Positions 49,660 to 58,857 of a DNA stretch of 64,000 nucleotides are shown here, in pieces. Below the pieces are notes generated by a model. That model made no database searches, was not told the DNA's origin, and saw only the letters and a program-made list of their open reading frames with translations. Every line of letters starts with the position of its first letter. Positions within the stretch are counted from its first letter, which is position 1. Made by a program: the position numbers and the translations under genes. Location: assembly GCA_025093555.1 (NCBI GenBank), contig JAIWNF010000008.1, forward strand, positions 744,001 to 808,000, read 5' to 3'. The DNA is from Circinella umbellata. Lineage: Eukaryota > Mucoromycota > Mucoromycetes > Mucorales > Lichtheimiaceae.

Positions 49660-49933
49660 CGGTCAGCCCCCGGTTTTTGCACACCTGAGATCTCCTGATT
49701 TTTTGTTGCAGAACCAAAGACTTGCAACAATTGACTTATATATATTTAATACAGCATCTCAACAATTATTCTTTGCTGGCATTGTGGGTATTTCCATATG
49801 TGGATAATGATTTAAAAACCTTGATGCAAGTTCCAAGTTGCGATTCCATTAGGTATTTTTAACATTTCCAAAAACAAATGGTGCAGAACTGGGATATTTG
49901 CAAAAACGGGAGGTGCAAAAGCGGGGTTGACTG
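49660..49933. mobile_element. 274-bp pogo/Tc1-like MITE with TA target sites
   Basis: The left end reads CGGTCAGCCCCCGGTTTTTGC and the right end, reverse-complemented, CAGTCAACCCCGCTTTTGCAC; both are bordered by TA (49658-49659, 49934-49935). A CAGTCAACCCCG-type terminus is characteristic of pogo/Tigger elements. No ORF, so non-autonomous. Confidence 0.7.
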
Positions 49934-50240
49934 TACTGAAGTACAATAGCATATCAACATACAGTAGTATCGCTATCCTAAGAAGATAAGCTAAATTAAT
50001 GAAAGGATTTAATAAATAAAATAGTCGGAACATGTCAGCTTGCCATTATACATCATACTGTTTTGGTGTAAGCTTGTGGAAACGCAATGATCTCAGCCTC
50101 TGTCGTACAACAAGCTTTTGGAATGAGAATTACTACATGGGCTACAAAAATTCAAAGTCAGACCACATGGGCTACAAAAATCATAAGGTATGTTAGTAAC
50201 TTGTAGTAGCCCATCTCGTCTGCTTGCCATATATAGATCC

Positions 50241-50362
50241 TGTAGCCCATCTCGTCTAATTTTTTGTAGCCCACCTCGTCTAATTTTTTGTAGCCCACCT
50301 CGTCTAATTTTTTGTAGCCCACCTCGTCTAATTTTTTGTAGCCCACCTCGTCTAATCTTTTT
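50241..50362. repeat. 24-bp tandem array, five units
   Basis: Five consecutive units of 24 bp each contain GTAGCCCA[CT]CTCGTCTAA followed by a T-run. They lie inside the left inverted repeat of the element; two inverted units are seen at the right end (51878-51925), so the arms differ in copy number. Confidence 0.9.
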
Positions 50363-50449
50363 TATCATCCACTTCTCGACCCTTTTTTGTCACTTTTTCT
50401 GCATTAATATTACTGAAAAAGGTTACAATTATAAGATAGATTGTATTTG

Positions 50450-50480
<31 letters not shown>

Positions 50481-51104
50481 TACGTAAATAAAAATACTAA
50501 TGATAATGATAATGATAATATTGAAGCGTTTATAGTTATTACAAAGAGCTTCGTTATATAAAATGGTATGAATTACATATGTCAAGAAAATAGCATAAAG
50601 GTTATAATAAATCAAATAATTATGGATAATGCTTATGTGGGAGTTCTAATATTCAGGAATTTTACGTCTGAATCCATGAAAAGGAAAGGGAAATCATCTA
50701 AAGATTGATTTATGAAAGATATTTTATTAAAAGTAAAAATAGAACTGAAGAAATGGGTTTGGTGGTAAAGAAATGGTGGGATTTATATTGATTAGCAATG
50801 CTAAAAATATTCAATAGCTTTTGTGGAAAGATGCAAAAGCAAAGTACAGTCAAATTATGGTCATCAGAACATGTGATAATAAAAGAAAACAATAATATTG
50901 TGTATAATAATAATGATGATAATAATAAACACTAATAATACTACTGATAGTGTTATTGTGTATGAAGAGAAGAGAAAAAAAAAGGGTTACCTTTAGGAAA
51001 GTCACAATGTATTATAAAATAAAGATATAAATAAAATTCAGAAAAGAAAGAAAGAGGGAACAGAGATAAATAATTGATATAGATTATGGTGATCATTACA
51101 CTAT

Positions 51105-51380
51105 TTAATAATCGTAGCCTTCTTCTACAGGATTTGGATAGACATGTACACCATATTCATGACTGCTCATCAAAATGTTGAGTGCATTCTTACATGATGG
51201 GATGCTTAAATCTTCTTAATTTAAAAGAATGCTGCACTCCGGTACAAGGATGGTCTGGATAAATGTTAATTCATCCAATGGGTGCGTATCGCTTCTTGTA
51301 ATCCTTGACTTATGGACGAGCTCATGTTGTAAAGCACTTACTATGATTGCTTTGCCTCTTACGCCATAATAGCCGCTCTA
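51105..51380 (-). pseudogene. RTC4-like domain remnant inside transposon
   Basis: One minus-strand frame reads YYGVRGKAIIVSALQHEL, then FIQTILVPECSILLN, a TAA stop, then EDLSIPSCKNALNILMSSHE and YGVHVYPNPVEEGYDY with a final stop. YYGxRG at the front and LVPE..xLLxxEDLxI..ALxIMxxSxEYG at the back correspond to the C-terminal part of the RTC4 domain (restriction of telomere capping protein 4 family). A segment in the neighbouring frame (SISQGLQEAIRTHW) fits the missing middle, so two compensating shifts and one nonsense change are likely. A fragment carried by the element, not a working gene. Confidence 0.55.
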
Positions 51381-52540
51381 TAATATTAGACCGGTAGTAT
51401 ACTATTAGTATATTTATATCCATAAATCAAGAAAGAAAACAAACAGTTAATAGTAATACGTATTGTTGCGACTTTGACAATGACAATGACAATTTAATAA
51501 TTGTGATCATAATGGTATAATTGTTATCATCATGCATATGAATAATGATGCTAATATTGCTGCGTGATTTAGCAATAATTGTAATTATAATACATACAAA
51601 TTATGATGTTAATATTGCTACACACACCTTGACAATACTGATCAATATATGGTATAATAAGTACCAAGCAGAAATCAATGCGCATTACAAGAAGTATGAA
51701 AAATAAAATTGTCAAAAAGGGAAAAGGTAGCACGCACAAAGTAATTTTACTATACACTTAGGGAAGAGAATAATATAATAAAGTGTAGTTATAGCGTAAA
51801 AACATAGTAACAACAATGAAATTAATTATCTTAAAAATTTTATTTTGAAAATTATCAACTATATGATATAAAAAAAAATTAGACGAGGTGGGCTACAAAA
51901 AATTAGAAGACGAGATGGGCTACAGGATCTATATATGGCAAGCAGACGAGATGGGCTACAAGTTACTAACATACCTTATGATTTTTGTAGCCCATGTGGT
52001 CTGACTTTGAAGTTTTGTAGCCCATGTAGTAATTCTCTTTGGAATTACATATGTTTCATTCGATAGTTTGTTTTTTCTCCACGAATTTTAGGACCGAACC
52101 ACTCTCATTCTATTTAATGTAAACTTTGACAATCTATTCATCCACATATATTTTTACAATAGCATACTTGAAACAAAAACTGTCTCTGTTATGATGATTC
52201 GTGATCTTCAGTCGGGTATAAAATATTTCAACAATAAATTTGATGATCGCTGCAACGGGAGTTTAACCGTCTTTATTTCCGTTTGCTTATATCAGTGCGA
52301 GGGATCCAACTGGGAGAAGTAGGGAATGAAGAGGATAACAAATTCTAATTAACGTAATTCAACGCGTTATGTGTGAACAGACATAAGAAAGAACAAATTA
52401 AGTAATGTTGTTGACGAGTTAATGTAAATGTAAAAAAATACTTAATTTATCTAGATTGCAAGCGGCTGTTGTGGATTATGAAAGGAATGGCTTGTCGTAG
52501 ACCTCAGTCAAATTCACAATGTATTTTAAGTACCTTCAAA

Positions 52541-52852
52541 TTAACACTCTTGTTCAGCTTCCGTATACAAATTCCCATTGATATGTAAAAAAGCATTTTT
52601 ATTATTCAGGTAGCCTTTCGAATAAGCACTGAATTCCAGATATTACACCTTTGGACATAAATCGTATGTGACCTTGAGACCGCGGCATCATTGATTTGTA
52701 AATAAAAGTTGTCTTCGCACCATGGGTACAGCACCATCACGGAGATTTATAGTTAAATTTTTATTGTACACTATACCTATATCGTATCTCGCCATCATAT
52801 CCACTATTTCTACCAGCTCCACTTTTCCATTACCAATAATTTTATATCTCAT
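52541..52852 (-). pseudogene. Unidentified decayed ORF with two in-frame stops
   Basis: 104 codons in one frame: KVELVEIVDMMARYDIGIVY, NLTINLRDGAVPMVRRQLLF, then TGA, CRGLKVTYDLCPKV, then TAA, YLEFSAYSKGYLNNKNAFLH and NGNLYTEAEQEC. The amino-acid make-up is plainly protein-like across both stops, so this is a recent pseudogene or contains programmed readthrough. I recognise no family. Confidence 0.45.
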
Positions 52853-53070
52853 CCAGAGCTTCTGTAAAGCTTATTCATTTATCATCTACCATTATTAAAT
52901 GTAGACTATATAATTATTTGACGGTATTAGTACGATCACTTACAAGAAACGTACAAGCATAATTTCTGCTACTAATAATTACTGAAAATTATATTATCTC
53001 AACTACCCTTATCATCTCGCCCCGTCGACACTAATTTTGATATCAAATGAATTCGATCGAGTGTACAGCA

Positions 53071-53277
53071 TCAATGGGACGAACTATGAATGGCTACTGC
53101 TGTACTACGTAAATTTACTGCATGACAATAATGGTACAAAGCATCCGAGCCGCGTTCTAATAAATGATTAAAGAAGCTAAGCATAGCATGGTACTGTTCA
53201 AAGATTCGAGCACTATCAAAACCATCGTACGTACCTAAATAAAATTTTTGATGATTCGGGACTTGCCTTAATGTATA
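53071..53277 (-). pseudogene. Coding-like fragment upstream of the decayed ORF
   Basis: A 68-codon frame without a usable early ATG reads VPNHQKFYLGTYDGFDSARI, FEQYHAMLSFFNHLLERGSD and ALYHYCHAVNLRSTAVAIH before TGA. It is on the same strand as, and 218 bp upstream of, the 52541-52852 remnant and may be an earlier part of the same gene. No family recognised. Confidence 0.4.
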
Positions 53278-55063
53278 TTAAATATTTTTGGAAACAATTT
53301 TATAGCGATGTGCTTATCCTTCTTGATATACGTAATACAGCAAAAGACTAGTGACCTTCATGAAGTGCATAAAAGATGTTATATCGCTTATCGGACAAAT
53401 ACAGACTCTTTCATAGTGTATAGGTTAAAAACGAAAAGAGGCTTTTCTGAGATGATTCATTGCGCAATAAATACATCATGCTTTTTAACACAGCAAAAAA
53501 AAAAATAGTGAGCGAATATATAAATCAATTCTTCTTATTGGTGATTGTTAAGTATAAATTTGTCTGTCCCGACTCAATGGATTAGATATTATGTTACAAT
53601 CTTATTGAAAAACGTCAGGGGAAAAAGATAATCTTTTATCAAAGACGTTACGCGACTTACTATAAAAAAAAGCGGTACCAAAAGTACCTTACCGTTGCAA
53701 AAGTGCCAATAATGCACACCCCTGTTATATATAAGTTTCATTTTCAGCCGAAAATATAATAAGATCGTTAGAAGATCTTTCTATTGTTATTTTTGATGAT
53801 GATGATAATAGTTTGTGTATCACTTCTATTTATTTTAATATAAAATTTAAGAACCCGGTACAACACTTCACTATATTTAACACCGTCAGAAAACCTGGAT
53901 GGGGTATAGTAAGAAAAAAGGTATTCTTCCCGCGTGGCAACTGAACAAGTCCGATGAAAAGACGATAGCATATATTAACGTCAATTTCTACTATAGATGA
54001 CTCAGTATTTCCGTCTTTTCCATTGCGGGCCAAACAAAAACGACAAACAAAAAAAGTCTTTTTTATTGTATTATAATCATATACTACATTTTTTTTTATA
54101 GAAACCTACTTGGGAAACTTTTTCAGTCAATCACATATATATATTATGCTAATGGGACTATAATAATTATTCCTCTACCTATTAAATTATAATTATAATT
54201 CTTATTGCTAGCTTTTATATACCATAAGAAAAATCTAATAATAACAAAAATAAAGTAAACTGATTGTGAAGAGTCTGGACGATGACAATCTTTATTTGGA
54301 ATGGTTTGTTTGTAAGTTTGGATATACGTATAGAAAAATGATTGATGATGCTCGCGTGGCAAAGGTTCTATAAAAACATGAAACAAATCCAATTAAAAAA
54401 GACTTTAATATGTTTAGTGTGTTTAGAATCAATATTAAAAAAAAGATTTACGTTCCCATTTATTTTGAGCTTGTGCTACAAAGAAAAGAGTTTAAAGTTC
54501 TTCACTGCTCCTTGTCAAAAGACGCGATCGACCATGAAGAAAGCGAAGGGGCGGAGTGGTGGGGTTGGTTTGTCGGTAGTTCGGATTACTTCCAAGTAAA
54601 ATATCTGAAACAAAAACCTTCATCATCGAGTCCTTTTATGGTAGAAAATTTTCTACTATTATTTTTTCTTTAAAAAAACACAATGTACTGTATTATGAAA
54701 TGAATAAAACGTATTCATTAGTAGTTACAATTGAGTTGATTGTTCAGTGATCTTAAAAGAAATTAGGAAAGCACAATTGAAAAAGAAAGAAACGTGGCAA
54801 AAAAATATTGAAGCACTATGTGTCACTTTCATAAGACCCCCATAATTATTGTACATATGGGCCTTTTGTTACGGGGTCCAGAAAACCTTGGAGCCGTTTT
54901 TTTGGTCTGTACTACAGTCGTCATTTTTAATTTTCAATTGTTTTTTTTAAAAAAAAATTACGTATAGATCTCCAATGACAAACAAAAAGAAAAGTCCCAA
55001 AAAAAAAACTTCTGTCTTTCTTTCTCTTTCTTTTTTTTTGGGAAGTAAATAGATACAAAAGAA

Positions 55064-56473
55064 ATGATTAAATTTACTACTCCAAGCTTTGGTGATAAAC
55101 GTCCCACAAAACCAAAACCACTTTTTAATGTATTGCGTAAAAATAACCGCACTGCTACTGATACTACAGAAGAGCAACAACAAACGTCTAATAATATAAG
55201 TCAATTTATGATGGATTCCACCCCACAACCTGTTCCACTTCATCCTCTTGCAAATTGCTCTACAGCAGGTACATTACAACCACCGTCATCCTGGGACACA
55301 TTACCGATTTCACCAAACCATGACCCGTACACCCCTCCTCCAAATTCTGTTACTCTAGTAGACAAACCAATCGAAAGTACTAGAAGTCATCACCGTCACC
55401 ATCATAATCATCATCATAATCGATATAATACCGCACGCTCCACACAAAGAGTTGATTTACAATTTTTAGGTGACAGTCAACATGAAGATGCATTTGCCGC
55501 TCGTCAAGCGGCACTGGATAAACTTTGTGGCAAAACTCCGCCAGCAACTGTTGTTGATTTTACCACCGACGTTACAACTATACCATCACCCCCACTTTCA
55601 CCTGTACAGCAACAAACACAATCACAGCATTTTATTCCTACCCGACAATTAACAACGTCTCATTCACGTAGATACCATAAGAAACAACAACAACAACCTC
55701 ATTCACCATTATTACCACCGCCCGAAAAATATAGCTATTCTTCTTCTGGAAATAATAGTAATTCATCATCATCAATTGATCGTCAACAAACAATTCGAAG
55801 AAGACCAACTCGACGAGCGCCGCATAATGTACCAGCAGGATATTTCCCTTCTCCTCCATCACCTAGTAACAATAATCATTTCTATCATTACCATAACAAC
55901 CATCATAATTATCAGAAACAGCAAGTAGGCTGCCTTGCTCCTCAATCGTCATCGCCACGTTATCTTCATCGTCAGCACACCCAAAAAAATAAATTACAAC
56001 CTTGCTCACGATCTTATCATAATACGCCACTTACGCCACCTTTTATCCAAGAAAATACTATTCGAAGAAAGCCAACTGTTATTAAAAGTCATGAAGAAGA
56101 CGATAATTTACCATTAATTCATCATACTGTCGTAACACCTACAAACCAACATACCACGTTGTCGCAGTCTGAATATTTTACTAACACAGCAACAACAACG
56201 ACGTCAAATATAAGATCTCATGACGATGAAAACCACAATGTCATGTTAAATGCTACTTTACGACAATCATTTGTATCCGAATTCACAGATTCAGAAACAG
56301 ATAGTATAAGTACTGATAATATGAGTGAAGAAGAAGAAAGTGATGATAATGAAGATCGAGTAGTATCACTTACACGCCATATGCGATCTATTATTGTAAA
56401 TGAAAACAATAACCATAATAATAGTATCTCAGCGCGTCCATCATCTCCAATAATGCATCAACATCAATATTAA
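55064..56473 (+). CDS. Disordered orphan protein
   Basis: A single uninterrupted frame of 469 aa with no intron. It is low in hydrophobic residues and rich in Ser, Thr, Pro, His, Asn and Gln, with His clusters (SHHRHHHNHHHNRY), basic patches (RRRPTRRAPHNVPAGYF, IRRKPTVIKS), several PxSPP/TPP proline-directed sites and an acidic Ser stretch near the end (SETDSISTDNMSEEEESDD) followed by RVVSLTRHMRSIIV. No domain is recognised. The composition suits a regulatory scaffold phosphorylated by proline-directed kinases; that is inference. The start MIKFTTPSFGDKRP follows a T-rich leader. AATAAATAAATAA just after the stop could serve as polyadenylation signal. Confidence 0.7.
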   Translation: MIKFTTPSFGDKRPTKPKPLFNVLRKNNRTATDTTEEQQQTSNNISQFMMDSTPQPVPLHPLANCSTAGTLQPPSSWDTLPISPNHDPYTPPPNSVTLVDKPIESTRSHHRHHHNHHHNRYNTARSTQRVDLQFLGDSQHEDAFAARQAALDKLCGKTPPATVVDFTTDVTTIPSPPLSPVQQQTQSQHFIPTRQLTTSHSRRYHKKQQQQPHSPLLPPPEKYSYSSSGNNSNSSSSIDRQQTIRRRPTRRAPHNVPAGYFPSPPSPSNNNHFYHYHNNHHNYQKQQVGCLAPQSSSPRYLHRQHTQKNKLQPCSRSYHNTPLTPPFIQENTIRRKPTVIKSHEEDDNLPLIHHTVVTPTNQHTTLSQSEYFTNTATTTTSNIRSHDDENHNVMLNATLRQSFVSEFTDSETDSISTDNMSEEEESDDNEDRVVSLTRHMRSIIVNENNNHNNSISARPSSPIMHQHQY

Positions 56474-56941
56474 TCAATAAATAAATAAGAATCATTTCCA
56501 AAAAAAAAAAAAAAAAATTAGATATTTTTTATGTGTTGTGTGTGCGTGGGGATGAATAAATGAATTATATGATAAACGGAAGTTATATACATGCAAGCGA
56601 TAATTAGATTGCTAAAAAAAAGTTATAGTGTTAAAACTAAAGTAGTTGTTGCACAAAACGATTTTCGTACCTTGTGAGCTTTTTTTTTTTGTTGTTATGA
56701 ACAATATTTTTTCATTCTCTTCTCTTCTTCCTTTTCTTTACATACTTTTCTTTTTGCATATATATTCCTTTCCTTTCCCTTCTTTTCTTTATACTTACTC
56801 CTCCTGTCCTTGTTTATATTAATACTATCTTTAATAACAATCTTAATTCCCCCCCAAATCCTTCCTTTGTAATAATTTTTATTTATTTATTTTACTGTCC
56901 TTCTTAACATCATAACAACAATTTTCTCGCTCTTATAAACC
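56474..56941. other. Spacer and probable bHLH promoter
   Basis: Pyrimidine-rich (TTTC/CTTTT tracts) from about 56710 up to the next ATG, as often seen upstream of fungal starts. No gene. Confidence 0.5.
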
Positions 56942-58857
56942 ATGACTCAAATTGTTCTCGCTAGTAACGCAACAGCAGCAGCAACACCAGCTCATGGTCA
57001 TCATCCTCACCATCATCCTCATTCGAATTATCCCGTTGATGCTATGGTACCACCTACTGTACCAACAGCAGGATTATCTCGTAGACCAGATGATCCTACT
57101 CCAACTTGGGGTTCCCCAGCAAATGTATATTCATCTGGTACTGTTTATCGACCACAAACCGAATTTCATACTTATCAAGGTAAACCAAAAAAAATGAAAT
57201 AAAAAAAAGTACTTTTTATATTATCGTTTTCTCTAGCTCTCTTTTTTTCTTTTCTCTCTCCACTTTTTTTTTCCCTTTTTTAAGCCTATCACGAAATATC
57301 CCTTTAAATGTTGAATATTCTTCTATTTCATTTAAGTTGATCATTGTGATTGGCTGGCTGAAATTTTCGATTAAAATTTTATAATAATAAGAATATAGAA
57401 AGAGGAAAAGAGAGAGAGAGAGAGCAAAAAAAAAAAAAAAAACTTTTGTCATGGCTACACAAAAATCAACTTTAAAAAAAATCGTCATCAATACACAAAC
57501 AAAACTGTACTAAAATTATAAAACAATGGAATCACTTTATTAGGTTATGGTTACCCCACTCCTATATCTTTGGCTTATACATCTGCTATTCCAATGCCTT
57601 ACCCTGTACAGCAACCAGCACGTTTTGGTTATTGTCCTGAACAAATGTCTCCACCTCAACATCGCTCTTATCATCATCCTGCTAGCCCCGATTCAGAATC
57701 CGCTTCTTCATCCTCCAAGTCACCTCAAACCCCGTCGGCTACCACTACCGCACCTACTCCTACACTTAATAATACAACAACTAATACTAATAACAACACT
57801 AATACCACAACCACCACTACTACCGCTAATACAACAACAACTGACTCGACAACTAATGTTCAAACTACTCAACCACTCGTTACACCTTTAGTTCCATCAT
57901 CACCTCCTAAATTTTCAAATCCAACAACCGATCGTGTCAAAGAAACTATTGCTCGTGCTAATTCGGTCCCCATGGAATTTTATCATACAGAATTTTTAGA
58001 ATATTCTAAAGAGACGTATGAAAAGAAAGTTGGTGCTCGTAATAAGCGTAAGCGTCAACAGCAACAGCAACAACAAAATGAAGATGGAATGATGAAAAAA
58101 CAAAAGCGTAACGATGATGCTGAGCAAGTTGGTAACACAGAGGATGTAACATCAGCAGTAAAATTATCCTCTACGGCTACTGCTACTACTACATTTGGAG
58201 ATGAAAATGTGAAAGATGAAGAAGAACAAGATTTTCTCAAGATCATTGATGATGAGACAGACCCAGAGTAAGTTTATGAATTATATATTACTTCTACATT
58301 ACATGTGTCCATGTTCTATTTATAATAGATAAAACAAAAATAGACTAAATGAAGAAAATCTTTCTTTACTATTATTAGTCAATTAACGAACGCCGAGCTT
58401 CGTCGTCAAATTCATATCCAGTCTGAACAAAAAAGACGTGCACAAATCAAGGATGGTTTCGATGAACTTCGAAAGCATCTTCCTGGCTGCAACAACAAAA
58501 AGATGAGCAAGGCTGCTTTGTTAAATCGAAGTATGTATGCATATATATATCATATATAAATAGTATTTTAATAGTATTTTAATAGTATGGAGAACTAACA
58601 TTAATTAATAATAATTATTAGCGGTTCAACAAATGCAGCATTTAAAATCCATGCAAGTTGAATTATTGGAAGAAGTTGAACGTCTCATGCAAGAAAACGA
58701 AAATTTGAAAAAGTAAGAACTATAAAATTTGCAGCGTATGTTTTTTATACAAAAGTAACACTAACTAATTCTTTGTATCAATAACAATGACAATAATAAT
58801 AGATTTCAACACGAAGTCTTCCAACGACAAGCCATGGAAAAGATGTATACTTTTTAA
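56942..58857 (+). CDS. bHLH-leucine-zipper transcription factor, MLX-like
   Basis: Five exons, 56942-57179, 57544-58267, 58379-58530, 58622-58712 and 58803-58857, give 419 aa. The N-terminal 300 residues are disordered (His, Pro, Thr, Asn tracts) with one conserved-looking helix (DRVKETIARANSVPMEFYHTEF). Residues about 329-380 are a basic helix-loop-helix: RRQIHIQSEQKRRAQIKDGF, ELRKHLPGCN, KKMSKAALLNRTVQQMQHL. His333, Glu337 and Arg341 are the standard E-box (CACGTG-type) contacts. A short zipper/coiled coil follows (LLEEVERLMQENENLKKF), and the protein stops soon after. The HxxSEQKRRxxIxxGFxxL pattern is close to MLX/Mondo and Ino4-like fungal factors, which act as heterodimers in lipid and carbohydrate control. 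The 364-bp first intron is unusually long here and GA/T-rich. Confidence 0.88.

Larger units (their letters stand above)
50125..52037. mobile_element. Long-TIR transposon with GTAGCCCA repeats, copy 2 (intact ends)
   Basis: Begins GAGAATTACTACATGGGC and ends with its exact complement GCCCATGTAGTAATTCTC. It is flanked by a perfect 8-bp duplication TTTGGAAT (50117-50124 and 52038-52045). The inverted repeats extend about 200 bp inwards and include copies of GTAGCCCATCTCGTC. The interior matches copy 1 (31.6 kb) on both sides. Near the middle lies a broken RTC4-like fragment (51105-51380). Long TIRs, subterminal arrays and an 8-9 bp duplication suit MULE-like elements; the transposase fragment in copy 1 agrees, but hAT also makes 8 bp. 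Non-autonomous. Confidence 0.85.
52046..55063. other. Intergenic region with decayed minus-strand coding blocks
   Basis: Two coding-like blocks (52541-52852 and 53071-53277) are listed separately. An open frame at 54410-54673 (+) reads EVLHC-like, acidic/Trp-rich sequence (EGAEWWGWFVGSSDYFQVK) but has no domain and I do not call it. A T/A palindrome (54938-54957) lies about 110 bp before the next gene. Confidence 0.4.

Noticed and set aside
50241..50362. CRISPR-like array of five 24-bp repeats
   Set aside because: The units are contiguous with no spacers, sit in the inverted end of a transposon, and the genome is eukaryotic.
57547..57891. 114-codon Leu/Pro-rich frame
   Set aside because: Out-of-frame reading of exon 2 of the bHLH gene, which continues in frame into the DNA-binding domain.
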